From Artemisia argyi (taxonomy: Eukaryota > Streptophyta > Magnoliopsida > Asterales > Asteraceae): 64,000 bases of DNA. Below are positions 45,760-59,472 of the stretch, one piece after another; position 1 is the stretch's first letter; each line of letters starts with the position of its first letter. The position numbers and the translations under genes are program-made. Where the stretch lies: the NCBI GenBank assembly GCA_030686995.1, contig CM060681.1:166196833-166260832 (forward strand), written 5' to 3'. Below the pieces are notes generated by a model that was not told the origin of the DNA, searched no databases, and was given only the letters and a program-made list of their open reading frames with translations.

Positions 45760-46784
45760 ATATATAAAAAAATGAGTTGCAAGTTGAGCATTAATTGAGC
45801 ATGTGAATTTATGGTTTGATGTTGGAAACTCTATTATGATGATTAAGCTAACCAAGTAAGCTTCTAAGAGCTCTTAACTTTTGCATAATTATATGAATAC
45901 ATTAAACTCAACAAATTAACAAACGATCTGAAGGTGGAAAGGCGGATGTCTTTAATAGCATTAATGTAATTAGCAAAGAAACTATGAAACTCTATTATGC
46001 AATTGTTGAATACAAAGTCAGTAAAGAATGCAATTAATTTGAGCTTCACTGGTAATGAAGAACAATCGATCAGTCATCTAAAAGGACATTACTTGTGATA
46101 CAATAAAACACGCATCACCACTACATTACACTTCAACTACAAAAAACACACATCACCACCACTCCTCCGCCGAACTCACCTCCACCGTCCTCACTCACCT
46201 CCACCAGACCCACTTCTGCCAAACATCATCTCCACCAAACTAAACCATCACCACCGAAGGTTTTTCTTAATTAATTTAAGGTTTTTCTTCATATATCTAA
46301 GGTTTTTATTCATAGATCTAAAGCTTTTTTCTTTAATAGATCTAAAATTTTGAAAGTTTTTCTTGATGTTTATATGTTGATGTGGGTTTATATTAATTTA
46401 TATTTAATATATTGCGTTTTATCGTTGTATCAGCCACGTGCCGCCACGAGACTCCGCCGCCGTTATTGACTCGCCGGAAAAATTGTCGCTGCTGTTGTTT
46501 TAAGATATTTTTTTGAGGTTTTTTTTTACTAGATCTATTAATATTTAACAATTTTTGAATGTGTTTATAAGTAGATATGAGTTTGTAAAAATTTCTTTTG
46601 AGTTTTTATTTCCGAATATAGTGTAAAATAGTTTGTCTTGGTTAAATACCAAAAAATTGTTGTGTATGACAAACAGTTTGTTTGTATGAATAAAAGTTCC
46701 ATGTTAGTTTGAGATTATTTGTAGTGCAAGGGTTTGTTTGGTGTAATTGATTTTCGTGGTGATTGTTTGTTTGTGTGTTTATAG
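45760..46784. other. AT-rich spacer, no gene seen
   Basis: Contains a short Pro/Ser-codon-like C-rich stretch (46140-46260) and a CACGTG (G-box, 46435-46440) without an ORF to go with it. Could be promoter or leader of the source of the RPL7a fragment; not provable. Confidence 0.35.
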
Positions 46785-46904
46785 GAGAAGGTGGCGAACC
46801 AGTTGTTCGAGAAGAGGCCGAAGCAGGTTAGGATTAGTGGAGCTTTGCAACCAAAAAGGATGTACACAGGTTTATCTTGGTACAGTAACAACATGAAAAT
46901 ATAA
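46785..46904 (+). pseudogene. Ribosomal protein L7a gene fragment
   Basis: After a good acceptor (gtttatag) one exon reads [20 protein letters not shown], then LQPKRM, and stops at 46904. Eukaryotic RPL7a has a near-identical block close to its N-terminus ([20 protein letters not shown] type). Only this block is present and later residues do not match, so this is a broken copy of the large-subunit ribosomal protein gene, with the intron border retained. Confidence 0.7.
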
Positions 46905-47310
46905 GTCCAATAAAAGTGATATTGAAGTTCTTAGAAATATGTATGTTACGAAAGAGCAAATTAAAAATGCACGGTTAAAGCTTTTTGCTTATAAATACAA
47001 AAATTTTAAATTGAAAATGTGATATAAGAACCATACTATGTGTGTGTGAAAATTAAGCTTAGGACTTTCAACAAACACTCTCCATCTCTCATTTTGTTCA
47101 ATTGTTTGATCCGATCAATGAAAATTGATTAGTTTGGTATAATCCTATCTTGGTCTTATATGTTTCTCTTGGCTTTTGGCATTTGATGCAAAATTAGTGA
47201 CTACGTATTTTTTGTTAAACCGCTCATTAATGAACGTATGTTGGTTGCATTTCACTTTTTAAAAATTGATAAATGAATTGGTTGTTGATGATATTTACGT
47301 TGTTTTATTG

Positions 47311-47388
47311 AGGAATATCAAAGTGTTTAACATGCTCCTAAATGATGATGGCAAAAATGTTGCAGCAATGGATATGTTGGTTCCACGG
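47311..47388 (+). pseudogene. Asparaginyl-tRNA synthetase fragment, exon a
   Basis: Reads NIKVFNMLLNDDGKNVAAMD, then MLVPR, with a donor-like GTAATA directly after. This is the class II synthetase stretch just before the GGSQREER motif of AsnRS. It belongs with 48347-48466. Upstream exons are not recognisable, so the gene is broken. Confidence 0.65.
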
Positions 47389-48346
47389 GTAATAAGCTCA
47401 TCCATGTTTCATGCTTTCTTCTTATAGAAATCTTACCAGAAATGAAAAAGATCACGGGTAAATATATGTATCTAGAAAAGTAAATACATCATCAACTTTT
47501 ATTAGTTGTGTCCATTAGAAACATGTCAGGAGATTTATATATTACTGTAGTAAAATGGTAACCACCTTTAAAATGTAGTATGATATTATGAAGTTTTATG
47601 ACCATTCAAAGATACTCTATATTGTTAAACAATATTACATAGAAACAGGATAGAAAAAGTTGAAATTCGGATTCCTATACTTAAATAAGTTTTCAATAAT
47701 TGTTTATTTTTAAAAGACCAAGATTTACTAAACATTCTGTAAGAAAAACTATAGAAATTTATTAAAACTTTAGTTGTCACCTATTATGTAATTTGCTTTT
47801 TCTGTTGATGATTTATGTATACAAAGCAATAAAAAGATCAAGTTGCTTCCATGAAAAAGGACATGACAACCCATGTGGAGTATCAGGAACACCATACATG
47901 CTTATGTTTGGTATTGTGAAATTCTATTTTCTCAAATCCCAGATTTTGACCAGATTTAATGGCTTTCCATGTTGGCTGCTGTTATGTCATTCACTTATTC
48001 CTCTATTGGTCTTGACCTTGGGATTCCTAAAGTTATTGGTAAGTTTATATGTCAAAAGGTTATAAAGATCTTAGGCCTTGTTTCTTTTTATTCTTAATGC
48101 CTCTTAATAACCACTTGCACATATTATATTGTTTTTTTAATTCGGGCCCACAAATTCCCCCATGTATTATCTGGATGTGTATAGTGTAAAATATAGCACT
48201 AGTCCTTAAGAAGTGGTATTAAGGGAAGGGGGACCAACTACATTTATAAATCTCTTACTCCAAAGAAAAAAAAGAAACACCCCTTAATGTCTTTGGTTAG
48301 ACATAAACACTTGCAAATTGGGCGGGTTAGGTACGGGATGAAAAGG

Positions 48347-48466
48347 GTAACTCTTATTGGTGGAAGTCAAAGGGAAGAACGTCTTGATTACTTGGATAAT
48401 CGCCTAGATGAACTCAAGCTTAGTAAGGAGAGTCTTTGGTGGTACCGGGATCTTCGACGTTATGGT
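48347..48466 (+). pseudogene. Asparaginyl-tRNA synthetase fragment, exon b
   Basis: Reads [20 protein letters not shown], then [20 protein letters not shown], without a stop. GGSQREER and WWY-DLRRYG are AsnRS signatures near the active site (motif 3 follows in the real enzyme). The next exon with the GFGLGFERL-type motif is absent. The order and spacing to exon a show a genomic, not processed, copy. Confidence 0.8.
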
Positions 48467-49045
48467 ATATGTAAGCATCTTTTTTTTTTCCTCAGCTAAC
48501 CTCTTGAAACAACCTGTAATCTAATCATACTTCAAAGGGTTATTTAATCATGTTGCTTGCATCCGAAAGGGGTATTTCAGTAGTCATGTGGCAATTGAAT
48601 GTGAGTTATTGATATTATTGTGTTATAAAAGTGACTATTAGCCAAAAACTTAAAAAACCAATCAATAAAATAATGTGGAATTTCTAAGGTCAAAATCACT
48701 ACCAACAGTAGCCTATTACAATAAAGGTCGTGTATTTTGACTAAAAGTCATCACTCAAAATTTTGCCACAAACCATTTTGTAGGCCAACATTCGCGGGAT
48801 TGGTGAAAAAAGGTTCAGTGGAGTAATTCTCAGCATTACCGTACCTAGCCAGGTTGGTTGCTATTGAATTGAGTGGTGGATTTACGAAACCGAAATACCA
48901 GTTGATTAAGGGGGTGGTTAGCTTATTTTACCGGCTTACAAGCTGATTTGTATATGGTTTGGGATTTAGAAACCCAGAACAGTTGGCAGAGGGTTGATCA
49001 CAGTTTAAACCTTTTTATTCTTTTTTGCTGTAGGTATATTATATA

Positions 49046-49335
49046 ATGTGAAAAGATTAGATCGAATTGACGACGCCTTCAAGGAACGCAATCAAATAAT
49101 CATTTTGATTAGTTTTTGTATAAATATCGATTTGTTGGTGGATCATCTTTGTTTATTGGCAAACGCTTCACCTCATAGAAGACACATGATTATCCATCTG
49201 AAGAAAGTAGGTATGTTTGAAAATATCCATCTATCTTCTCTTTTATTTTTATACATTGCAAATTTATTTAAAGGGGCGTTTGGTTGTCTAAAGGGTGAAG
49301 ATGACTCTGAGCATTATAGGTCTAAAAATATCTAG
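49046..49335 (+). pseudogene. Unrecognised exon-like ORF
   Basis: After a possible acceptor (tgctgtag, 49033) the frame reads NVKRLDRIDDAFKERNQ, then later HLCLLANASPHRRHMIIHLKK. The first part has the composition of a real protein, the rest drifts to random sequence. Perhaps another captured fragment. No family recognised. Confidence 0.2.
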
Positions 49336-50001
49336 GTTAGATGTTAATGTTGATATATGTGGTTGTTATATAAGTATTTATGTTGCTTTGTGTGTGGAAT
49401 GTTGTGTGTGCCTTATGTTTGGCTCATATATATAGATACAGTCACAGGTTGTTTGGATTAATACAGTTAGTAGTTTAAGCTCGAGGATAATAGATAAATG
49501 AGTAATGTAACGTTTATTTGGATTATCATTTTTGACCCGTAATAGTTATAGAAGCATTGCCCAGTTGTCGTGACACTCAATAACTGATTATCGCAATTCA
49601 AGTTACAGTAGTTAGTTTAAAGACATATCTAAACAATTGCAAGGATACTGAATGACATAGTAAGAGATCTCTAAGCTCATACATTTAGCAAGATGCATTT
49701 TTTTGTATTTATGTATTTGTAATAGATTCTTAACTGTGAAATAGGAGAAACTATGTAACCCATTATTATTGAATATTTCAGTCACCTAACGATCCATCTA
49801 ACTCTGTTGCAGATACCTCCATTCTATGGCTTTGCAACACCAAACGACGAATCCTATAATAACAATTATAGATGAGGAGACTTCCAAGGATGATCAGTCC
49901 TCAATTAATTTCAAGCACACTAGCTGATGTTGTAGTGAAGAAGTAGAAACCAGATTTGCAGAAAAAAATGTTAATAAAAAGCAATTCCAGCTAGAAAAGA
50001 C
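49336..50001. other. Spacer, no gene seen
   Basis: AT-rich. Only a short exon-like piece after ttgcag near 49813 (IPPFYGFATPNDES) draws attention and it is too short to call. Confidence 0.4.
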
Positions 50002-50006
50002 CAAAC

Positions 50007-53000
50007 TGTAGCAACCCGAAAATTTTCATAAGGCAAAATGACTATTTTTCCCTTTGACTTTGACTTTTGACTATTTGACTTTTGCCGTAACGTAAAAGCA
50101 AATACCACAAACGGTAGTTAACCCGTAACTTCCCAGTTAAATAATTCACTCTACTTTGAATTATTACTCTCTGAACATTTTTGTTCACCTTTGTCTATTT
50201 AACGAGACGATATCTCGCGAAACTTAAAAATCGCACACAACGCGTAACGGCACAAGAATAAATTCAACAAGAAAAATTGAATTGATTATAATTTTCTTAA
50301 AGTCATATAATATTACTTTTAATATTTATATTACTTTTATAAGTAATCACGAAAGTTTAATCGTATAAACTTTTCCCGCGACCAACACAAGACTAGGATG
50401 AGTCTATATGTTGAAAATACTCAAATCTCACCAATAGTCATATTTTATATGAACTATTGTCATTTTGTCATCTTTACGTGAGCATTGTATTTCTTACGTA
50501 ATACGCGTGCTCAAACCTACGTTGTTAGGTTTTAACAACATAAACGCACTCCGTTAAACTTGTCACACCTCTAATATACTTGGTTGGAGTATATTGATAA
50601 GTTTTAACATTTTTGTAAGTATTACATTTTTATATTACCCGGTTTTGAGTTTTGAGACTTAAGGGCTTAACGTTAGTAATTGCTAGGACCAAACTACACC
50701 CTCGTAAACCAATAGTTATCAAAACTACACATATAAACCACCTCATACTTGAGGTGGCGTCTAAATAAACTAAGAGACTTCCACACTTGCCATGCAAAAA
50801 AATCAGCCATGCATACGTGTTATCTATATAAGGGTTCCAGCCTGCAACACTACAAAAACGTTGCACGTAGTACAACTTTGAGTAACAATTAAATAATCTA
50901 TGAACAATTTGCAGCCCCAAAGAGAAACTATACTTACAATACGTGGCCTCTAATTTTACATCTCAGTTCCTATCAACTAGAGAAACCAACCTTGCGTACA
51001 ACACTTTCCATACGTCAATTTTTCCCTATCAAATATACAAAGCAAACTTGCAATAGCACCTTTTAGCCTACTGTTCGAATATGTAAGCCAAGCATTTTTG
51101 TTGCAAGTAAACTCATTTTGCCTTCATATTTATGTACCATGCTTGCAAACCATGGTGATCCAACCTAGTTGTACGGAATGACTCAAGCTACCTCGTGGTA
51201 TGGAACGGCTTAAACTTGTGAAGAGCTTTACTACCTCGTTGTGTGATTTGATATGTACGGAAATACGGTGTCCTACTCGAGTTGAATACTACCTAGTCCA
51301 AGTGTTGTCTTGGTGATTACAAAGCTGATATAAGAGATACAAAAGACTAAGGGCTGAAGTAGAAGATTAAGTACAAGATTTCATAAGGCTACAACAACTT
51401 GGGTAAAAGATTGGGAGACTAGTTGGTGATACAAAGACTTAGGCTAGCGGTTCTTGGGTTTTTGGTGATTTTCATCCAAAAAAAGTTGTAAGACTATATT
51501 TAGTTTTCATGTTTTTCATTCACTTTGATGTAATTCATATCTTGTACAAGTTTCTTATGTAATAAGACTTGATTGATGTTGTACATAGCTTAAAAGATGG
51601 ATAAAACTTGTTAGAAATTCTTGTTGGTATAACTAGTTTGAAACTAGTTACTGGTATTAAGTTTTAGTATGAAATCATAAACCTTGGACTTGGACAAGTT
51701 GAGGAACAAATAGAGGATGCTAAAACTAGAACTTGAGCTGTTGAATCATGTTAAAAGGGCTTGTGGTTAAAAAGTTATCCTTAAGTAAAGATTACTAGAA
51801 GGAAATATTGTCCAGAACAAATAGTCTTCTGATCTGATTCATAAATCGCGATTTCGACCCTTTTGTGGTCCGAATTGTCGAAAGTGTAAAACAAAAAAGT
51901 TGCTCAGAATGATGTTTTATACAAAAACTCGCGAGCACGTAACCTGAAAGTGAATAACTAAGGCTAGAAACTGCAGAAACCAACTGAACCATCGCTAGAG
52001 AGTCTTTGTGGCGTTTTGATCTTTTGAGGCCGAGACACAGCCAAGGCTGTTGTCTCAAGGCTGTTGTCTCAAGGACTCCTAGCGGATACGTACCCATGGC
52101 TATGGCCTTGGTTGTTGTCTTAAGGTTGTGTGTCTAGCCGCATGGCTAGCTTGGGTCTGATGACCCGAAACTTGTTACTGAGACTTGATCATTTATTTGA
52201 CTCAGTTTCCTGACATCGACAATCTATAAAATAACCATATCACTTATTAACTATATGAATATCGTTTCCACTTAAGACACAACTTCCATTTGATGATTAT
52301 CACACTAAATTAGTTCACGACATATGACTTATATCATCGACACCACAGAAGTTCAACCAATAGTCTTTGACGAAACATGACAAATGCTTTTATATAACAT
52401 TTGTCTCGTCAATTACTTTTACTTATAAATGATAAGTACTACAACACTAGGGAATTTCATAATCATAAGAGGCCTCTTCGGGGTGTTGTATCGACGAGTT
52501 GTGGATTTACGAATTAAAGTGTTCTGGCTCCTCATACGTTCACTACATGACCTCTAGATTTTGATAGCCCGAACAGTAGTACGAAGTTATTTATAAAAGG
52601 CTAATAGCCAAACCATATTTTAAGGATGCTTCACTCATTTACACAACATAAGATATATGTACAACATCATAATCAAGTCAATGACTTTACATATACTTGT
52701 ACACTCATATTGTGCATTATACTAAGACACGATCACTATATTCTCCTAGGTCATTGTTAAAGATCGTGGTCTCGCCATACACTATGTGTTGTTATAAACT
52801 ACTACTGATTACTACGGTGAGTTCATAGCCCATACGTTTAACTGTTTTATAAACTACATGGGGGAGATACATGCTACTATTTTTATTATTATGGACAATG
52901 ACTTGTAAACTGAATGCTAGCCCTGGTTGTATTATTGCATGCATGTCTAAGTTGTTTATGCCAAAAGTCCCCTTATCATGGACCACTAATCACTTGTTGT

Positions 53001-53596
53001 TGCGAGTGAGCGCAAATATTGTGGATAGGCCTATCGGGATTGACGAATCCCGTTTGTGTTAATCATACAGCAGATATCACAAACGCACTATATTTGAATT
53101 CCTAGGTATATGGCATAGTACCTACTCGGGGCAAATTGTTTAATATATATATCGTACGGTGATATATATATACAGTCGTGCGTGCGTGCCATGAGCTTAG
53201 AGCAATAATAACTTTCAGGATGATAATTGCGCACATTGCAATTATACTATGAACTTTATTGTCCATTACTATATTACAAACCTATGAATTCACTCAACCT
53301 TTGTGTTGACTTTTTAGCATGTATTCTCAGGTACGAAAGGAATTAGCTGGCATGTTAAGGCGCACGGAAAACATTTTGAAGACGATGCATATTATCATTC
53401 GAAAAACTTTGAAACTTTAATGTTGTACATTTTGTAAACTTGTGGGACCTCGTTGTAAACTCTGATATTTTAATCGAATGATAATTTATTTCAAAATGTC
53501 TCATTTAAGAGTCGTTTTCTGTAACTTGTACTATGAACTATGAAGTAATACCCCGGTGACACAATCTTCTGCTGCGATAATTTTGGGGGTGTTACA
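50007..53596 (+). mobile_element. Solo LTR, 3.59 kb, chromovirus (Tekay/Del) type
   Basis: Begins tgtagcaaccc and ends gggtgttaca, flanked by caaac on both sides (50002-50006 and 53597-53601). The ends are an imperfect inverted repeat of the TGTAACACCCC kind typical of long Tekay/Del LTRs. No second LTR and no coding region lie inside, so recombination between LTRs probably removed the rest. A plus-strand TATA (ctatataaggg, 50825-50835) fits the LTR promoter. A short tandem aaggctgttgtctc occurs twice near 52045-52075. Confidence 0.72.
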
Positions 53597-53601
53597 CAAA
53601 C

Positions 53602-54125
53602 AAAAGAAAGTTGAAGTTCACACTATTGTACGTTTGTAGCAACGTTCAAATTGCAAGTATTAATGTATAAGATTAGTTTATTGCTGAAAAAGATTTAAGC
53701 TGAATTTTTAGGTATGAAGAAACTTGATTAAAAGTTTTGTGTTTATGCTTGATACAATATTGTTTTGTTATGTACAATCCCGTTATATGAAAGTATGATT
53801 GTATACTTACCGGCCATCAAAACAAATTATTAATGTACTTGCATTTGTATTGTTGCGTTTGATGGTTAATGTTCTGTAATACCATCACCAGTACTATACA
53901 AAAGGCATTTAGTAAATTAAGCACGATAAAATGGTATTTTGTTTGCAACATGTTACATGTGTTATACTACGTATAAGTTATCATTAAGCTTATTGTAGAT
54001 GTAATCATGTAAAGTATTGTGATGTAATGAATTATTAAATTGTTCCTCCCGAAGAAGCACATTAGCATAGAATAATTAGATACGCAAAACCCTTGCAAAA
54101 CGGATGATTCTTTACAATGAACAAA
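53602..54125. other. AT-rich spacer, no gene seen
   Basis: Nothing recognised between the solo LTR and the hairpin at 54126. Confidence 0.5.
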
Positions 54126-54144
54126 GCCCGTGCATCGCACGGGC
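54126..54144. other. Helitron-like terminal hairpin, degenerate
   Basis: gcccgtgc atc gcacgggc forms a perfect 8-bp stem with a 3-base loop, the type seen at Helitron 3' ends. No CTRR follows at the right distance on either strand, so it is a decayed end or a chance look-alike. Confidence 0.3.
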
Positions 54145-54467
54145 CATGCTGTCTCGTTTTATTAATAAACCACTTAGCTTAGTAATTAGAGAGGCTTAGA
54201 AACAAATAACTACGAGCTCAGTTCAATGTAATTTTCTTCTGAGGCATGCATACGGCGTATCTCCAGAGTTCGGTACAACGTATTCTTCGTAAAAATAATA
54301 ATCTTTTCATTTCTTTATTGTAAACTTGTAACATCACAACTTTAAGTCCTTTTTGTGCATAACCTACATAAACATAAAACACCTCAAAGTAGTATATATA
54401 GAGGGAAATATCAATATATAATTAAACAATTAACGCACTGTGAGGTGTATGTAAAATGCACCGATCA

Positions 54468-56700
54468 AACCTCCCCAACTTACCTTTTACTCGTCCCAAG
54501 AAGAAATGTGCTATTAATTACATAGTTTTAATAATACCATTGAAATTCCATCAAAAAGATCAAATTCAACCTAGTACACTAATAAGCATCCTATATGACC
54601 AATAATCCAAAATGACTACCAATATTTTTGTCCTTCTTAAACACTTGACATAACTGCTCCCACTGGTTCCATTTACTTTATGTTTCATATAATTAACCAT
54701 GTGCCCAACGTACTTAGTACGCCCCTGTAATCAATCTAAACATAGGTCCAAAACAAGAGGAGAGAATATCTTACACCTTTTATACCGGAGTTTTTATAAT
54801 TGATGCCATAGGAGCAAACTTTTTGAGAGCACATGTCATCATACATTATTACATATTTTCACTTTTTGCTCACTTTTTGTACATGAATTTTACTTCATAT
54901 TTCAAGCATTTTTGCTCATAACATACATAACTCTTTTTTTAGCCATCCGGGACCGTTTCTTATACAAGTCATCCCAAATGCTTTATACACTCCTTTTAAA
55001 GTTGATATAAAGACCAATCATTCGGACGTTTGAATATCTATCCTATAGGTGTATACTAAGACATATCGACACACGGGAACCAGTTAATTTAGTCAATTTT
55101 AATTAAATGGGAACAACTATGCTTCGTTCCTACTGGTATATCATATGATGGAGTTATCTACCATATAGTCTAATTAATCAATGCACTAAGTTAAACCAAC
55201 CTTCCTAATTTCATTAACAACAATACAAGAATTGGGTTATTTCACATAAAAATTTCTCAGCTAAGTGCAATGCTATCCATTATAAGAATTGGTGTCTGAC
55301 CCTGCTAACAACTAAAATATCACCTTGCGCGGGTGACGAATCAGATAGGCAAGCCCAACATATGACTATTACAAATCATTATGGCAGTTCTCTAACTTTT
55401 TCTATGGCCACCGTGCGCGGGTGACAAGCCGGATAAGATCAATTCAAGTGTCCTAACCCAACTATTACATTATTATATTTCATATTATATTATCTTACTT
55501 TCTACCCGTTCTAAGCAAAAGTAAATTAGGAAAACTTGATATAAGGGATTGATATTTTAAATTTAAAATATGTAAAACATAAGTTTACACATGAACTAAC
55601 TAAATATACATACTATGAAAATGAAATCAACTAATTTAACCAAAATAACAAAAAGGAAGCGGGTTCATCTGATTAAGCAATTGTGGTTGGATCCTTAACT
55701 CGCAAAATACTATGATCCAAAAGTCCTTTTCCAAAATCTGCGAAACTTAACAAATACATGCAGAAGAGACTTCTCACGTCCAAATTAGCACAAGACTTTT
55801 CAAAAAATGGGACCAAAAATTTTAAATTTTTCAAAATTTCGCATTTTTAACCACAATTTCCATACCCCCTCCTCAACTTAAAGCAATGTATTGTCCCCAA
55901 TGTAAAACCCTAAGTTGAAATTTGGTTAAAAATTAATGACTTAAAAAAAGAAATAAAAAGAAAATGACAAACAAAAATAAATTCCCTGAAACTTACTTTC
56001 GTAGGAATCACTGATGCATTTAGCGCATGCAACAAGCCTTTAACCCCTCGGTAGCCCGAGTGGACGAGTTGTAGTCTCGTGAGGGTTTATAGTGAACACA
56101 CCCACAACGTTCAACAAAGTAAAACAAATAAATAAAACACAGAAAACAAACACGGGTTGCCTCTCGAGTAGCGCTAAGTTTAACGTCTTCGACAAACTTA
56201 CCTTTTGAGTTACCCGGACATGCTCGTGTATTTCGAGTCCATGACACACTCAAATTTGATAACAATACTTTAACACAAGCTTCTTTAACATACCAAAAGT
56301 ATCTATGCTTTGAAACCCACACTCTTTTCTTCCTTTTCCTTCGGTTTGATGCAGTACGGACATGTTTTTCTCGAGTTTCTTGCTTGCAAAATTAACTAAC
56401 CTTCCAAACTTTGACACTTCTTGAAAGTTCCTCTTTCCATGACCTGAAAAGTTTCTCAATTTATGAACTCCTACTCGTGCTTTCCTATGAACTTGTTTAA
56501 CAATGATATGAGTGAGTTTACTAAGTGAACTCTCATGACACCGCTCAACAACAAAATGCTCTTCGTCTACTAATGACACCTTTTCTTGAGATTTTTCATT
56601 TTTGAAATATAAGTCATCCTCCCTAACTTGGTTGATCACTACCTGTGGCAATTGAGGTGGATTTAGATCGATAAGGGTGACTTCAACATCTTGCTCAATC
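54468..56700 (-). mobile_element. Athila-like relic: end of coding region and 3' UTR
   Basis: Read on minus. A charged ORF (56651-56250; RNFQEVSKFGRLVNFASKK) is followed by agcgctactcgagaggcaac (56155-56174), the block that also ends the coding part of element 1. Then comes ACATTGGGGACAAT (55890-55903) with a purine run, and finally AAGTTGGGGAGGTT directly before TGATCGGTGCATTTTAC, the start of a 3' LTR at 54467. The LTR itself is cut off within ~100 bases. No complete ORF. The long 3' UTR (~1.6 kb) is typical of Athila-like elements. Confidence 0.55.
56250..56651 (-). pseudogene. Remnant gag/pol-tail ORF of the Athila-like relic
   Basis: 133 codons, basic and charged, with VLHQTEGKGRKECGFQSIDT and a terminal LVLKYCYQI then stop, followed by a readable tail in another frame. 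I know such endings from Athila-type elements before the GGCAACCC block. No catalytic motif; 5' part lost. Confidence 0.35.
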
Positions 56701-57886
56701 TTTTTTCTAATAAAACAAAACCCCTAGTGGGAATTTTTCATTTTAAAAAAATCAATTCATACCTTATTTGGTAATATTTTTTTAAATTGAATTTTTATTT
56801 TTAAATTAAAAAATATTAAAAGCTAATTATTTCCTAATTTACCTAAAAATTTATAAAAAAACGTTTTTGTACTTACATGTACAATAGAACTGAAAATACA
56901 CATGGGTCTCAATGCTATCTTTATATTTGTAGGGGAAAAGTGTAATTTATAAACCAAAACCGGACTCCACACATTCATCTCTAATTCAGTAATTCCACAA
57001 CACATTCATCCCTAATGCATATACACAACGACATTCCCTTTTTCACAAGCTTGAAAAATTAATTGACGATAACAATCATTGATTTAGGTTGTTTATCGAA
57101 CCCCTGATTCTACACCATGATAATTTTTGATAATGTGAGTCAAAAAAATTTTGATACAAAATTTTGTTGTTGTTCGTTAATCGATCTTTCTGGGTTTTGG
57201 CGTTCATGTATTAGTGCTCTTATTAAGTATTGGTGCTATCATTGTACGATTTGGGAGCATTAATGGAAGTGTGCAACAAGTGTTTGATAAAATTCGTCAT
57301 TAGCTTATAAGTTATAACACACATGTTTGGTTTTGATAACATATTGTCAATACGTCTATCCAATCACTACCATTGGTTCCTTATTCAGGTTCATTTTCGT
57401 TCACATCCTTTGAGGCCAACTTCCCGTCAACCAAGTATTCAAAGTGTCCAACTTTCTCTAATCATGAGGTAATAGATTGCAAATTCAGTAAATCAATCAA
57501 GTTTGCTATAAATGTCAGATTAAATATCTCTGGCATGTTACTACAAATTAGATCGATTTGTTGAAATTTCAAAAGTTTTATAAAGTTGTCAAGAGGATTT
57601 TCAAGTGCTTTACCCAACAATAATCTTATTAATTGTGAGCTTGGTGATACAAACTATTTCTCCTAAATGAATCACGAAAGATAGACTTGTCCTTCTTTTA
57701 TGTAGTAAATCTTAGCATGCTATGTGGTATTTTGTCTTTAGATGTATGTAATATGTTAAGAGAATTTAGTCCTAACTTGCGCTATTTCTATGACTGGTAG
57801 TTGACTTCCAAGAGGCTACTGTTATTGTTGTTACTTATGGTTTGGTGTCAACAGTTAGCATGCTGTAATGCTGTTTGTTTATTCAG
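56701..57886. other. AT-rich spacer, no gene seen
   Basis: No coding region or recognised repeat. Confidence 0.5.
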
Positions 57887-58137
57887 GGCAACTGAAGTTG
57901 AAATTCGAGTTTGTGTCGTATCAAGAAAAAGTTAAGAATCAGTATAAACAATTGAGCAAGGATAGCCAATGGTTGATCTGGTATAAGAAAATGATTTCCA
58001 AATAAGAGAAGAGCTCCAAAGCACTTGAAGACGCCTTCTGGTTGCTGTCTCAGAAGCTGAAGAAGATTGAAGAAGAACAAATTATCAGACAGATAACACA
58101 GATGTACCACGAACAAAATATAAAGGTGAAGGTATAA
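57886..58137 (+). pseudogene. Unrecognised coding fragment with internal stop
   Basis: One frame reads GQLKLKFEFVSYQEKVKNQY, KQLSKDSQWLIWYKKMISK, stop (58003-58005 region), then EKSSKALEDAFWLLSQKLKK, IEEEQIIRQITQMYHEQ to TAA. The codon use and helical character look like genuine protein, perhaps a coiled coil. It begins after cattcag (~57885), so it may be an exon. Family not known to me. Confidence 0.35.
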
Positions 58138-59472
58138 GTTTCTGTTTTTTTTAAGGTTTTTTTTTTCATATTCTTGGACTAGAATGTAAATTTTAGAAAA
58201 AAAAGTAGACTTCCTAATACAATACTAATTTATATTGCATCACAATTCTTAAAAGCCCACAATTAAACCGACGTTAAACCATTATATATACTCAACTCAT
58301 AGCCTCGAATTCATCACAGATAGCTATCTGCAGTTGCTCATTCAATAAAAGTCAACAATGGATTAAAACCGTGTAAGAAAGATACTCCATACTTGCTTTT
58401 AGTATTAGTTTCATGTCTATGGTGTGTTTGGCATTGCATATCTTATATTGTTTTTATGAAGCATTCAACTTTTTGGGCGGGTTTTTTTATCTACATTTTT
58501 TTTCTATTGTAACACAATGACCACCAATGGTGCTTATGAAACAGTAGTTATTCAAAATAAGATAATCTATAAGTTTAGCGAGGGTTGGAGGTTGGGGTCA
58601 AAATGTGTCATTAGCCGGAGTAGCTGTGGTAATAGGGTTAGACCAATACTTGGGTCTCACCATTTTGTACTGTAAATTAGTTTTCACTAAAATCAACATA
58701 GTTTATGGTAAAGCTACATGTCCGGCTGTCCGCCATGTGTAATCCATCCATTCTTATATAAAAGTATATACTACGTCAGACTCTCATTCATATTTATTCT
58801 TGAGAAGAATTCGCCTCCAACCCTCCCTATTAACTTATCGACAAATATTGATAGTTTATAATTGATACTTTCAACCCTTCATCTCCTTATTCAGATGGTA
58901 TGCTTTTTATGCTTTATATAAGTTGAAGGCCTTTTATATGGTCCCTGGCCACAATTATAAGACAACACAATCCCACATTATACAATATGACTTGAAGTTT
59001 TACTGCCACTAATAATAAGCATTGTGATCTAAAAGATATTCAATATATAGATACCAGCTTCTCTGCAAGATAAAATTAAATAAAAGGATCGTTAGTATTA
59101 TTCTACAATATTTTTGGTTATGCACCCATTAATTTTATGTTAAAATGTAACTACTTTTCTGTTAAAATGTAACTAAATTTAATTATGTGCCTACTTAACA
59201 AAAACTTTTGGCTCTGCTTTATGTCAACGGGTGACCATGATCCCAACTAGGAACCTCTAAAAGACCATTCTCTAATGGCTGCACCAAGTTCTTGAAATAA
59301 GATCGAGTTACTTTATTCAAACAAGCTAATTTATCTCTAAAACTATTGAAGTTGTCCTTAGTAGTTGCTTCCGCATATTATTTTTCGACGTAGATTTGTA
59401 ATTCCTTTTCTGCACAAAGATGAAGCCTTTCTAATCCAACCTCTGCTTCACCGTGCACATACTTTTTTTTAA
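58138..59472. other. AT-rich spacer, no gene seen
   Basis: No coding region supported. Confidence 0.45.

Noticed and set aside
47793..48065. 90-codon hydrophobic ORF between the two AsnRS fragments
   Set aside because: No family, starts in AT-rich intron-like sequence and is most likely chance.
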